Assembly: GCA_000310025.1 (NCBI GenBank)
Contig: FN648785.1
Location: 1-61,284, forward strand
Direction: 5' to 3'
From: Ectocarpus siliculosus
Taxonomy: Eukaryota > Sar > Phaeophyceae > Ectocarpales > Ectocarpaceae
DNA length: 61,284 bases
Made by a program: the position numbers and the translations under genes
Shown here: positions 10,725-21,941 of the stretch, piece by piece
How the letters are laid out: each line of letters opens with the position of its first letter
Numbering within the stretch: the first letter of the stretch is position 1
The notes under the pieces: generated by a model
What the model saw: the letters and a program-made list of their open reading frames with translations, nothing else
What the model was told of the DNA's origin: nothing
The model's database searches: none

Positions 10725-10879
10725 TCCCGATATGGTGCCGCTCGAGTAGTGCCGGTGCCCGGTGTCTAGTGCCGCGGGCACAGACTTAGCCACCAAGTAA
10801 TTTCGTGCTTTTAGTAGTACCAGTGTCTGATATAGTACCGGCCAAACCTCGCAGGGCACACAAATGCACTATATCGGGA
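10725..10879. repeat. Small MITE-like element (155 bp)
   Basis: Terminal inverted repeats of 14 bp, TCCCGATATGGTGC at 10725-10738 and its complement (one mismatch) at 10866-10879, enclose about 127 bp with several TAGTGCCGG-like motifs. Similar TATAGTGCCGGT motifs crowd the subterminal regions of the pogo-like element at 35348-39025, so this may be a decayed non-autonomous relative. No clear target-site duplication. Confidence 0.5.
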
Positions 10880-10944
10880 CCTCAACTGAGGAAAGCCCAC
10901 ACTCGCCACTGCTGAGATCCCAGAGGTCAGTAGGGCCGACTCAC

Positions 10945-12086
10945 CCAAGTCTTGTTTTCCATCGCGATTCGCTCGAGTTCTCGTTTTCTACAGAGAACGT
11001 TGATGCTGAGGCACCGCCCGAGACCCTCCCCTCGACTGCCCCCGTCGGCGGAATCGTGGACCGGCAGTAGGGCCGACGGGGTGGTGAATATCCTCGTCAT
11101 CTGCCTCAACAGATCTCTTTTGACGGATGCCGTTTGTAGTGCGTTCGTAGTCGGGGGGTGCGGGGTGGTTGAATTAGCGGGTGGTAAAACGGGAAGATTT
11201 TCGAACAGTACGTGTTGGGAACACCGTCTGGTGCACGTAGCTGCGCAGGGGTCCTCAGGCCCGGTTTGGAAACACTGATGAGATTTTTAGTTCTGCGAGG
11301 AACTATTTGCATTGCAAAGACGAGGGTATGTGTGCGTGCGAGGCAGGTACGTTCCGGACATGTATCAATCATCTGCTACAAGGGATACGTATCCTCGATA
11401 CTCTTGCCGATCATGTCGATCTCTGCGTGAAACTGTGGAGTACCCCAAGGCGGTGTAGTGAGGCGTTCCGCGATTGGAAAGGGTCTGATGGATGGGACTG
11501 TGGGTAGTGCGACTATGGGTAGTGGAAGGCTTCAGCTCTCTCCGATCCGAACGTGATGGAGCGGGTGACACTTTGCCCTCCGATTGTCAAGGTGAGGATT
11601 GCCCTAGGGTTGTTGATGTGGGAGAGCAGATGGTAAGAGTGGAACTGTACCACGAACTGCATCAACCGCCTCATGTATGAGAAAGCCTCCCAGATTGTGG
11701 GGCGACGGTTAAACAAAGGGTAGTTAACCTGCAGACGTGGCGAGAGTCTCGCCAAACTCTTTGACAGAAAGAAATACTCGACTTCCGCCACAATGCGGAA
11801 TGTCCCAAGTTGATTCGCGGAAGTCCTATTTCATTTCACAGCCAGCGTGTACAGTAGGCTACCAGCCAAAAAAATGCTACGAAGAATGGAACGAAAAATC
11901 ATGAGCGTACCTGTTGGCCCTCTCAACTTGAGCATCTCTGGAGGCCAGGATAGCCATTTTCTTGGGCCGCGTCTTGAGGTGCATGAGATGCGTGGTATAC
12001 GGGCGCATATTGTCCAAGGTACCCGTCCCGGGGGGCCTCCTGCTGATCTCCTCCAGGCGTTTCTCATGATGAGCTCGAAACTTTGC
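10945..12086 (-). CDS. CFAP97D/Hemingway-like axonemal protein (two internal exons seen)
   Basis: Minus-strand exon 12086-11911 follows a strong acceptor (pyrimidine tract, CCCAG). It encodes FRAHHEKRLEEI, then THLMHLKTRPKKM and DAQVERANR, ending in phase 2 at AG|GTACGC. Exon 11116-10945 begins after CAAAAG and restores NRDLLRQMTRIF across the junction. It continues to LSIN and RKRELERIAMENKTW and stops at a GTGAGT donor. The order His/Lys-rich segment, then ERxNRxLL, then SxN...RxRELxRIxxEN matches the CFAP97D1/KIAA1430 (Hemingway) family, which acts in assembly or maintenance of motile ciliary axonemes. The first coding exon and the C terminus are missing. The next exon should start in phase 0, and a MITE at 10725-10879 lies in the way. 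This is the best evidence that the organism makes flagella. Confidence 0.72.
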
Positions 12087-12601
12087 CTGGGAAAGGCAGG
12101 AAGGCGGAGCCAGTGATGTCGAATACAGACAGGGCCCGAAACTAAGACAAATTATGTTAAGAAAAAGGTTCAAATGTGTACGGAAAATAAGAAGAAAGGG
12201 CTACGAAACTCAGCTCAATCTCGACTACAACATTAGAAACGTCCAAATAAGAAACATTATCGATCGTGCGATACCCCAAAACAAAAAAAACAAGGGGTAT
12301 ACAACCTGTGGGAGCGTGTCTATTAAGAATTGTCTCGCGCTGCTGCTGCTGCTGCCGGGCTCCCACCCCTACCTGTAAAGGCATATGTCATGTAATTTTT
12401 GGAAGGGGGGGAGAGGGTTGCTTTCGCGGCGCCCGCCGCGCCCCAGAGCGGCCGCGGGCTGCGCTACCCACTGCTGCTGGACTGCCACAACCCCAATGTT
12501 CGCCACACCGAGCTGTCGGTTCAATGCTGTATGGAGGCTTGGTGTGTTGTTGTTTTCTTCGCAATAAAGAAGAAACACGAAGAAAAAATAATCCGCACGA
12601 T

Positions 12602-12732
12602 GCGACAGCCCGAAGGAAAAAGAAATTCTTCCAAACGAAATTGGCCGACTTCGGCTGGTCCTTCTGCCCAGAATATGAAATTGAGGCTCGATCCGATTTC
12701 GACGTTTCTTATCTCCGGGTCCTTTCTGTACC
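12602..12732 (+). repeat. Dispersed repeat copy 1 (~130 bp)
   Basis: Related to 18515-18643: both run from GCGACAG(C/T)CC, through CGACTTC(G/A)GCTGGTCCTTC, to GACGTTTC and a terminal (T/C)CTGTAC-like end, with clear divergence between copies. No coding role is apparent. Confidence 0.6.
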
Positions 12733-14620
12733 AATAAACCCAAGCGATTCCCCAGACTCCATCGGCCGGAACCACATCATCACTCGAATAATTCGTATGG
12801 CACGTTACAAGTCTTGCCAAAAGGTGTTGATGTCGACTAGACCTACAAGTATTGGATGGAGATGATTAGTCTGTGAAGTCTAGGCGCGATACAGTACAGG
12901 AGTTCCATAGACTGTATACGGCTGTGCTGCTCTGCTGTTGTAATGTATTACAGGTGACTACTGTAGTCTTCTTACAATTTAAGTTTTCTCTGAGAGCGCT
13001 TCATTTCGCTTCTTTCGGCTTCTGTGAGCGCTCTATTCCGGTCTTCTCGGGCTCTCACAGAGCAGCATTTCCTCTGGAAATTTGACACGTTGGTGGACTT
13101 TCCACTTTTATCTTCCGCTTTTATCTCTCTCGCCTGCTGTGCTGTCACCCTGCTCTGTACCATCATACCACGCATTCCACTCGAAGTACGGCCCTCTCTG
13201 TGTGTGCCTCCTTTTCCTCCGTTCGTCCGTCTCTCTATGTCTCTGACGGTCTGTCTATCCACATTATCTTTTCATTTTCGCCTTCTCTCTTGAACGCTCT
13301 CGCGTCGGAATGGTCTGTTGTTTGTTCCGATTCCGTGTGCTACTGATGTATATATATATTTTTTTTCTTCCAACACCTTCGCACGGTATGTGCATTTTGT
13401 TTTTCTTCAAGCACCTTCACACGGTATGCACTCACCTCCTATCACCTTGGTACCGTATTCTCTCTCTCTCTCCTCTCGGTGTGTGTGTGTCTGTCTGTGT
13501 ATCCACGTTGTCTTTAAATATTTTCGTTTCTCTTTTCACCGCTCTCGCGTCGGAATGGTCTGATGTTTGTTCCGATTCCGGCAACGGTGTTGTGTGCTCC
13601 GGTTCGGATAATCCCTTCTAAAGGTCCGGAAAATACGAATATACACTCCTTTCTACTTCCACTCTCGATGGCTACCCCGGCCCACTCCTGCCACTCCTCT
13701 GTAGCTACTCCGGCTACAGTTTTTCGCACTCCTTCTGTAGTCTTCGACTCCATGGTAGTGCTATTCTTTTTTTGCAGTTAGTTCAAGTAGAGCTGCCTTT
13801 CTTCATTCGCAGTTCAGCCGACAATTTTGTCCATTTTTTGCAGTTGTGAGTTCTGGATGTGTATCAGATGATGGAGGGGTACTGGGCACGGCGATGGGAA
13901 ACAAGTAATTGACCTTTACATCTCCTTAAATCACACACGAACCTCCATCATGGGAACTCCACCTGCACGGAAATTTTAAACTTTAACTGCCATCGGTGCC
14001 TATCTTCATTTTAACAACATCCTACACCCACTTTCAGAGAAAGCATTGCCTTGGAATCGCTTCAAATAAAGCGGGGGCGCGCAGCGCCCAAAACCTTGTA
14101 TGTACATACATTCCATTGTGCGTACAAACAAGGAATCTAGGTTATGGGAGTTATGCAAAAAACAGAAATTTGCGGTAGTACATGTATTGTTGCTCTACTT
14201 GTACACAGCAACCCAATGTAAGAGTTTTACAGCAGGCTCCTCCTCCGTGTGAATGTATGTGCGGACCCCGGCAATGTCAACAGACGACCATTCTACATGT
14301 ACCTGCTTGTACGCCCGGCTAGAGGTCTAGATGGGGCGCAGGCGGGAGGCACAAACATAGAAGACGGCACGCAAAGTACATTCAGTACGGCATGGGGGCG
14401 ATGCCTTCTCTGACCTTGTGCAGTTCCCTGGCGAGCCCTGGTTTCTGAGCGTCCATCCCTACCCGAGAGCGGTGCATGACGATTGGCGGGTGGATCGTGG
14501 ATCGGGTTGATGGTGTCTGGGCGTCTTCTCTCCCGCGATCTCGCTTCCCCCGTTTATCTCTGGATGTGTTTAGCACGGGAGCGCGATGCGATGGAGAGTT
14601 TCTCTATCCCCTGTACGCTC

Positions 14621-14660
14621 CCTTCCTTGCCCTTCCTTGCCCTTCCTTGCCCTTCCTTGC
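14621..14660. repeat. 10-bp minisatellite
   Basis: Four tandem copies of a CCTTCCTTGC-type unit in a pyrimidine-rich stretch. Confidence 0.8.
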
Positions 14661-15080
14661 GCACACTTGTACAGCGCTACAAGCCCATTGCGCGTGTGCT
14701 TTTGTGCGAAGCGGCACGAAACCCGCCGCAACCTCACATATTCCCCCGCCACCCGTCCCTTCGCTCCGCGTCTCCGTACCCTGTCATCTCATCTTGAACG
14801 GGGCAGGCCAACGCCGCGCAGGACTACGGCGGGAAGGAGTATTGGGGGTGCGAGGCCGTAGCAGTGACTGCAACGAGCCACGACTATGTGATGACGCACG
14901 CGACTGGTTGTTTTATCGATACCCAATAACTTCAACAGCAGCAGCAGCAACACTCAGTCAGTTGTTACCACAAATCACACCACTGGAGATTCGGCGTGCA
15001 TGTGTGAGACATGGTGAGACATGGCACATACTCCAGTAAGACTAAAGTAGCGAGAACAGGAGTACACCGGCGTATCACAG

Positions 15081-17531
15081 GCCACGTTCGACGACTTCAA
15101 GGATAAGGGGATCACCATGTTCTTTCCGTTCGGGTAAGTACTCCCGTACTTCGGTTGGTTATAATTTGGCTCTATTCCGTCCGTCGCCTTCTCGGGCGTA
15201 GAGGGTTTTTGGCGGCCAGTTTAGGTTTCGTGAGAAGGTGGAACCACAAATACATGCCGTGTTTCAAGACTTGTTCCAACAACGTCAGCGGTCTACGTTC
15301 TGCCTGCTAACAATTGGTGTTTATCAAGGGTCGCGGATACTTGTCACACTGTTCTGAATGCAACTGCCCACCATTCCCGCACCCCCCCTCCAGAACCAAC
15401 AAAGAAATGCCTGGCGTGCGGGCCGAAGACGGCACCGACGCATGTGACGAGGAGGAGCGTGTCGTCGGCCAGGCAGCATCGCCAAGTGACGGTGGCGGGG
15501 ACTCCGACAACGCTGAACTCCGAGAGGTGCTGGACACGGAGGGAGAAGAGTCAAGCTCTTCTACCCACAGCCCATTTGTGCAAGTGGGCGCGAAGAAGGT
15601 GCGAGGGACTTTTCTTTTCCAAACTTGGCCAAGCAACAAATATTCGCCCAGTGAACACCATGTGACCGCACCACCAACCATCTTGCACACAACGTGTTAA
15701 GGCGTGCTTTGTCGATTGACTGAAGCAAATTATGTCTAACGTAGAACTTGGTTGGAATCAACTTGTTGGAATAGTCAATAATGCACCGTTGCAGTACACG
15801 CAGCTGCAAGCAAACCTGATCCCGAACTCTATTTTACACGTGCCCTGCTGTTGTCGGCCACGGCGCGTATCTTTCGGTGTTTTTTTTCGTTAATGATATA
15901 TCTTCAAGGCCTCCGCGGTTAAAGAGTATACTGGGCCTCACGCCGGCAAGGCCTCCAGAGATCGGCTCGCACGTGTGCGGGCGTTCACGACGCCGGCAGG
16001 CGCACGCCTGGCCGAGGGTAGCACTTGCTTGGATGACTCGGCCACAGCGTTGCAGGTCGGCTCCCCGTTTGCGGCGCTCTTCAGGCTTCGCGCAGGACGT
16101 CACCAACCCGCGAGCTACTGTGTCGGGGTTCTAGTCGTATCTGCGCCACCAGCAGCTGGCGGCGAGGCCGCAGATGGTCAGGTGGTCAAAGGGCAGCTAA
16201 TGAGGATGAGGCTGGTCGGAGGTGACGGCGATGGTTCGACGTTTGAGTGGGAGGACCGAAAGCTGCACGCAGCGACTACTTACAGCTGCTCTCTTGCCCT
16301 TGTCGAGGAACTGGCCCCGACGTTGGAGATGGGCAAGCAGACGTACGTGTTCAGCATGGACGAGTTGATCACCACAAAGCACGTGCTTCAAGCTGAAGTG
16401 GAAAGGGTAAAAGGCTGGGCGGCGGTTCCTGACGTGCGACCACCACCACGCAACCAAGTCACCCCTCTTCCTCTTCATGACAACCTCACTTGCATGGCGG
16501 GCGGGGCTCTCGGGGCGGAGGACGTTCCGGCAGCTTCTGTGGATGTGGGTGGGAAAGTGGAGTGCCCGCTGTGTTTCTCGGAGGTGCCCGCGAAACTGCT
16601 GCTGCAGCACATGGGGGGACACATCCTTCAGGATAAGGTACGACGCTCGCAAGCAAGTGCACTTTGTTTGTGTTTCTGTGAGTTCAAAGGACTGCCAAAT
16701 ATTCCAAGTTGGACGTACCTGCAGGAACGATGACAACGTTTTGTTTTGAATGTGTTTCTGTTGATGGTACTGCCGCTCCCACAGGACCGACGGCAGCGCA
16801 ACACGTGCGGCTTTTGTGGCGGGGACATTGGGGAGAAGTGCAAGACGTGGGTTGTCGAAGCAAAGACGGGGAAGGCTGCGCCTCAGATACACTCCAACCG
16901 TTCTCTTGCGCCCAAGTTGGACTCGCGAACAAGTCTCGTTGCTATCGGCCTAAAAGCGGCGTCGAAGTTCACGACTTCTACACCTTGCACTAACGATTGT
17001 TTTGCAGCCCTGAAAAGTGGGTGTGGAAGTACTCCATGTCCCACCACGTAGACCAGGAGCATGCCACTTCGTTGGAGATGAGCAAAACAGATCCGAACAC
17101 TGCGAAGTTCACGAAGAGTTTTGCCGTAGGCGAGGCTGAGAAGGCGGCGGTGGTGGGAAAGCTACAGGGCAAGGGTACGGCTGTCAGAGCCCCCGTCACA
17201 CGCCGCAAGGACCCACAACAGAAGAGTACGGCTGGCAAAGCCCCCGTAGCACGCCGTAAGGTCTCGCCGGGGGCGGAGGGGGTTGATGGTACAGACGGGT
17301 CACTCTCAGACGAGTCCTCAGTGGAGACGGGGGACTCGGTTGAAGATGAGAGCTCGGGGTCGGAAGATGAGGAGGAGGAGGAGGATGGAAGAGGAGGAGG
17401 AGGAGGATGGGGTGGGGGTGGGGGTGAGGGGGGAAGAGGATGAAGGGCGAAGGCGCTCAACGCGAAAGCGCTCGAAGAAACGGCGGTTTAGTCTTGTTGA
17501 GGGAGGGGGAGGGGCTTCGGGGAGTGAATAA
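15081..17531 (+). CDS. Multi-exon zinc-finger protein with acidic and basic tail
   Basis: Plus-strand exons 15081-15133, 15394-15598, 15909-16637 and 16785-about 17000 join in phase (2, 0, 0) through GT-AG introns; the first donor is GG|GTAAGT. Exon 2 is acidic (DACDEEERVVG). Exon 3 contains FEWEDRKLHAATTYSCSL and a C2H2-like finger, CPLC...HMGGH. Exon 4 has NTCGFCGGDIG and ends ..STPCTN. It then continues, after an unresolved shift near 16993-17000 (small indel or unseen splice), into a second finger-like unit around KWVWKYSMSHHVDQEH. That is followed by Ser/Asp/Glu-rich sequence (17330-17400) and a basic stretch RRRSTRKRSKKRR, like a nuclear localisation signal, ending near 17531. The GGA-repeat tract at 17366-17440 permits frame ambiguity. 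Upstream exons are missing. A nuclear DNA- or chromatin-binding role is plausible, as is a domesticated transposon accessory protein; the family is not identified. Confidence 0.6.
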
Positions 17532-18135
17532 TAAGTACCATGCAAGACAAATTGCTATTATTTGTGGATGGGTGTTGCACGTGGCGAAGGTGATTCCACC
17601 GCCGTAGGCTCATCGACAGCCCCTCTTCGGTATGTATGTTGCCGGCTTGACTAAGCTTGGAATGATGACGGTTCGACGCATGGGTATGTGTCATTTGGTT
17701 GTGTCATTTCGCTACATTCGACCGAGGCCACATGTCGTGGACTTGTCGCAGAGGCTAGGAGAAGTTCTAAGCTACTTGTAGCTGAGGGGTTGTCCCCAAG
17801 CACTACTGCTGTACTTCAAGACTTGAAAACCAAATAAGAAGTGTCCCCAGCCCACCACAGCTTATTTCAGTACATGACGTGGCAATCTACACCTTCTCCT
17901 AGTAACAAGGTCCTGCTTGCACGTCGTGCCGTGAACACCACCACACGCAAGCCCACGCAATGGAGAAGGAGAAAGCCAAAAGAAAGCCTGTAACAAAATT
18001 TTAAAAAAAAATTTTTTTTCCCCCCCTCCCGGGGGGGGGGGGGGTAGGGTTAGGTGTCGGAAATGTTTTTTTTGTGCTCGACGCGGAGGAATTGAAGATA
18101 GATGTAACAGCAGTTTCAAACCAAGCACGACAACA

Positions 18136-18168
18136 ATGATAGAGATGGATTCGTTGTGTCATATTAAG
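18136..18168 (+). repeat. Empty-site paralogue of the 52.8-kb insertion
   Basis: ATGATAGAGATGG(A)TTCG and the following bases match 52804-52836 almost exactly. Here the sequence continues directly into AAGAAAAA. At 52.8 kb a 1,017-bp TIR element lies between the equivalent flanks. Confidence 0.6.
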
Positions 18169-18514
18169 AAAAAAAAAAAAAAAAAGCAAGGAAGACAACA
18201 ACGACCAAGGACGACAACAACGACCAATTGCGACAACCATGACGACCAAGAAATTACAACAACGACCAAGAACAAGAACAAGACGGAGATGAGCTGGAAG
18301 GAACGAGACCAATCAACGTGTCATCTGGACTTATCTCGAGCGACGAGGACATCAACGGCGCAGATATGTCAATTACTAGATCGGGAGGTGGAATAGTTTT
18401 TTGTTGAAAAACGTACATACATGCTGTAGGCTCGTGCGTTGCTACCATTGGCCCGTTTGCTACACATCAGTAAAAAACTATTATGAAAATGGGAAATAAC
18501 AGCATCAGGAGGCT

Positions 18515-18643
18515 GCGACAGTCCAAAGGAATAAGAAATGCCTTTTAAGAAAATGGACGACTTCAGCTGGTCCTTCGACGCAAAATAAGGGACTGAGCCC
18601 CGACCGGCTTTTGACGTTTCATATTCCCGGGCCCGTACTGTAC
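18515..18643 (+). repeat. Dispersed repeat copy 2 (~130 bp)
   Basis: Diverged copy of 12602-12732 in the same orientation. Both share GCGACAG, CTGGTCCTTC and TTTGACGTTTC-like blocks in the same order. Confidence 0.6.
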
Positions 18644-19319
18644 ATAAAAAAATCGGTGATATACACACGGCCGCGATTTGAAACCATTCAGAAACTGTGG
18701 GTCTGTAGAAAAGAAATAACAGGAGGTGGTAAAGATCTAAAATATTTGAATATTTGTACGAGCCAGTCGCCCCGGTGACCGCGAAACCGCTAGAGTCGCA
18801 AAGTCGTGAGTTCGAATTCCCATGGGGTGAAAATCACAAACTTGCGGGAGAAAGTGAAAATAACAAGCTGAAAGGCTCGTGAGCATCCAACTTCGACGTT
18901 AGCACCGTTGACGAGGGAAAGGAACGGTTGGACCCTTCTCGCGATAAAAATAGAGTTCCAGAACGCCCCGCAGAAGGAAAGGGGGGGGGGGGGGGGGGTA
19001 CTCATAGTCGTGCATGCCGTAGTCCATAGACCATTGATCCCTCGCATCCCTACAAAGCCGAGACGGAGCACGCCGGGTTCTCGCCGGACCAGGCTCTCAC
19101 ATCACCAAGCGCGGAGCACCGTGGGGTGTTCGGCGAGTCGCGTGAAGGGTGCGCTGCATCCTGCTAAGGGTGTTCGGCATCTTGTGCTTACTTCCTTGAG
19201 TACGGATGAATGCTGCGTATGACTTAATTTATTTTCTGGTGCTTTCACTTCCAGAGACAGTTATAAGCGCTGTGTAACTGCCTCGAGGGTACTTGACCAA
19301 AGTAACACAACGTGGCGCT

Positions 19320-20640
19320 ATACCGTAATGCTAGTTACGACACCGCACAAAATGCGTCGAAACTACACTCTCTGTGCTCGTACGGCTCTTACAGTAGCTG
19401 TCACGCAAGCGCTCGTTCGTTCCATAGTGATCGGTGGTTGTCGATATATGGCCCAAAGTGATGTCATGGCACCACCTCGACGGTGTCGTAAATGCGCTTG
19501 CCTATTAATATACAAAACCGCGCGGAACTATTCGAAAACACCTCCAAAAGGCACGAAACCAATCGCGGTGTGTTCCCACGCCAACCAGTAGCGCCGCAAG
19601 CCGATCTTTGGCCGAAACCAATATATACCTGTGGTTCCCGACATACGCCCGAGAATGTGGCCGCCGCACCACCTCGGTAGTGTCGAAATTATGCCTTGTT
19701 TACGACACCACGCGAAACTTCCCGAAAACACCTTCAATACGCACGAAACGAATTTCTTCGCCGTGTTCCCACGCCCACCAGCTGTTGCGTAAGCCGTTAT
19801 TTGGCCGAAACTAACATGAGGTTACCGAGATACGCCCCAAGAATGTGGCCGCAGCACAACCTCGCCCGTGTCGTAATTATGCAATATTTACGACACCGCG
19901 CGAAACGTTCCGAGAACACATCCTATGGGCAGAAAACCAATTTTGCTGTGTTTTCACACCCACCAGCTGTCGCGTAAGCCGTTATTCCGCCGAAACCAAC
20001 ATGGTTTTCCCGAGATACGCCCCGAGAATGTGGCCGCAGCACCACCTCGCCGGTATCTCATTTACGACACCGCGCGAAGCTCTCCGAAAACACCTCCGAC
20101 AGGCAAGAAACTAATTGCGCTGTGTTCCCAGGCCCCCGGCTGTCACACAAGCCGTCATTCGGCCGAACTCAACAGTCGTACATATGGCATATTTACGACA
20201 CCGCGCGATATGTTCCGAGAACACATCTAATGGGCAAAAAAATTACTTTGTTGTGTTCCCACGACCACCAGCTGTCGCGTAAGCCGTTATTCCGCCGAAA
20301 CCAACATGGGTTTCCCGAGATACGCCCCGAGAATGTGGCCGCAGCATCACCTCGCCGGTATCTCATTTACGACACCGCGCGAAGCTCTCCGAAAACACCT
20401 CCGACAGGCACGAAACTAAATGCGCTGTGTTCCCAGGCCCCCGGCTGTCACACAAGCCGTCATTCGGCCGAACTCAACAGTCGTACATATGGCATATTTA
20501 CGACACCGCGCGATATGTTCCGAGAACACATCTAATGGGCAAAAAAATTACTTTGTTGTGTTCCCACGCCCACCAGCTATCGCGCAAGCCGTTATTCGGC
20601 CGAAACCAACGTGTGGGTGCCGCTGGTCATGTAGATCAAC
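19320..20640 (+). repeat. Satellite-like tandem array with higher-order period of about 300 bp
   Basis: Seven to eight related units of roughly 130-190 bp, each built from the same ordered blocks: TACGACACCGCGCGAA, GAAAACACCTCC or GAGAACACAT, TGTGTTCCCA, AAGCCGTTATTC, GGCCGAAACCAAC, TTCCCGAGATACGCCCC and GAATGTGGCCGCAGCA. The last two about 300-bp blocks (from 19991 and 20290) are nearly identical; units to the left are more diverged. Within the 300-bp block, two subunit types alternate, giving a higher-order repeat. Open frames that cross it in all plus frames (for example 20122-20535) merely reflect a stop-poor repeat. A stray fragment lies at about 21735-21770. Confidence 0.8.
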
Positions 20641-21390
20641 ATGTTGCCGTTGTCAAGGGTTAAGGTTTTGACGACCGAGAACGAGGGCGCAGGTGAAGGG
20701 AAGAAGTAAAGGGGGGAATAAAGACGATATGGGAGAAAAAATGGGAGACGGTGGGGTTGGGAAGAGTAAGGTGGAATGCACACGGCGGGGGGCACATGTT
20801 CAAAAGAGGCGGACAGGGTGTAGGAGGAGGGCGTACGGGAAAAAAGGGTTTAGCCTCACTTGCCCAAGGGGTTGGAGGAAGCGCGCAACCCTCAGCTTCC
20901 ACGAGGAAAGCGTGGAATGAGGGTGGGGGTGGAAAGCCAAACAATCTTCGCCGAGTGCGCCGGAGGGCATCAGCGGCGGAAACGCCGCAGCGGAGCAACG
21001 GCAACAGCGTGCGGATCGGGAACTTCTTCGGACGGTGCATAGGTTTGGGAGAAAGGCGATTGGGCGGGAGCGCGAGTTGGGTTGACAGATGAGGTTTGCC
21101 TCGCCTGTCATAGTTGGCATAGGGTATTTCCCAGAATACTGCGAATCTACTGCGAATTTCACCGACGGAAGGAGTGCAATTGATCAGGTCTGCTTACTAG
21201 TACGTAGTCCAAATATTCACCCACATCGTACCATTTTAGATCGGATCATCGTCTTGGATTCGCAGTATTTTCACATCCTGTTTTTCAAGAGTGTCGTGCT
21301 ACTGAAGTTTTGACAATGCAGCGTTTTGGCTCCAGATTCACATCGGTTCCCTCGGCGAGGAAGCTTCCCCGAAGACAACGACAGTGAAAC
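20641..21390. other. Purine-rich spacer, no firm gene
   Basis: The plus strand from 20690 to 20920 is G/A-rich with several GGGGGG-type runs. Frames over it are low in complexity. A protein-like plus frame at 21089-21313 has no supporting start or splice site. Confidence 0.35.
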
Positions 21391-21941
21391 ATGTTTTGCG
21401 CAATGACGCGCTGTGATGTTATGTCTCTGATTCGATCAAACAAGAGAGGTGCACGTGTGACACCGGGACTTCGGGCACAGCCAGCTCTCAATACGAATGT
21501 CAAGGTCAAGAAGGAAGGAGTGAAATTCTCACGTAGGGATACCACAGTGAAACAGCATGCGTTGAAGAAGTCGGGATTCAGTTTGACACCGCAAATCGGG
21601 ACTCCGGAAACCTTGCGTGTGAATGTCATCGGCAAGAATGAATGAGTGAACTTCGTGAAGACCGCGTTTCCGTGAAGCTCTATTTCTTCAACGACATGGT
21701 CCTACGTGTTTTGATATCACAGATTTTGAAGAACTTTCATTACGCCGAAACCAACGTGGGGTTCCCGAGATTTCAAGTGGCACACTCGCAAGGGCCTCTA
21801 ACGTACCCTGGCGTCACAGTGTGTGTCGACGCCACGGGCGCCGACAGCGAACGAAACGACCAAGGCGCGAGAAAAAAAAGGCGTATTTGTCCCAGCTCGT
21901 TCCACGGGCTTTATCACGAGTCTGTGGAGGGAGTACTCTAA
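21391..21941 (+). CDS. Two overlapping short frames, possibly one frameshifted gene
   Basis: ATG 21391 opens an 84-codon basic frame (VKVKKEGVKFSRRDTT, GFSLTPQIGTPETLRV) ending at TGA 21643-21645. ATG 21642 overlaps that stop and opens a second frame (MSELREDRVSVKLYFF). Together they read like one basic protein split by a one-base change. After about 21735 the second frame enters a fragment of the satellite repeat and loses protein character. No domain recognised. An in-frame stop precedes the first ATG. Confidence 0.3.

Larger units (their letters stand above)
12087..15080. other. Long region with no supported gene
   Basis: About 3 kb without a convincing coding exon. The 199-codon plus-strand frame at 12266-12865 overlaps a dispersed repeat and has low-complexity composition. 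A possible minus-strand exon ending at a CAG|GTAGGG donor near 12377 (PLPPFQKLHDIC) is out of phase with the CFAP97D-like exon. Pyrimidine-rich sequence fills 13180-13560. A segment of about 40 bp containing TCGCGTCGGAATGGTCTG occurs near 13300 and again near 13545. A 10-bp tandem repeat lies at 14621-14660. Confidence 0.4.
17532..19319. other. Repeat-rich spacer, no supported gene
   Basis: Contains a homopolymer block at 18001-18044 (A, T, C then G runs), an A-run near 18170-18185, a CAACGACC-type simple repeat at 18195-18275, a dispersed repeat at 18515-18643, and a G-run of about 17 at 18981-18998. A tRNA-like B-box (GAGTTCGAATTCCC near 18809-18822) is present without a foldable tRNA. I find no coding exon. 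Confidence 0.5.

Noticed and set aside
12266-12865. Plus-strand frame of 199 codons
   Set aside because: Low-complexity composition; overlaps a dispersed repeat that recurs at 18.5 kb without an open frame.
14476-15039. Plus-strand frame of 187 codons
   Set aside because: Crosses the CCTTCCTTGC minisatellite and has no recognisable domain or splice context.
18790-18835. tRNA gene or SINE suggested by a B-box-like GAGTTCGAATTCCC
   Set aside because: The T-arm closing pair is missing, and no acceptor stem or anticodon arm can be folded around it.
20122-20535. 137-codon frame in the satellite array
   Set aside because: Same repeat is open in several frames; the frame follows the repeat period rather than a protein.
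19320-20640. CRISPR array
   Set aside because: Repeats are long, diverged and contiguous without unique spacers; the genome is eukaryotic.
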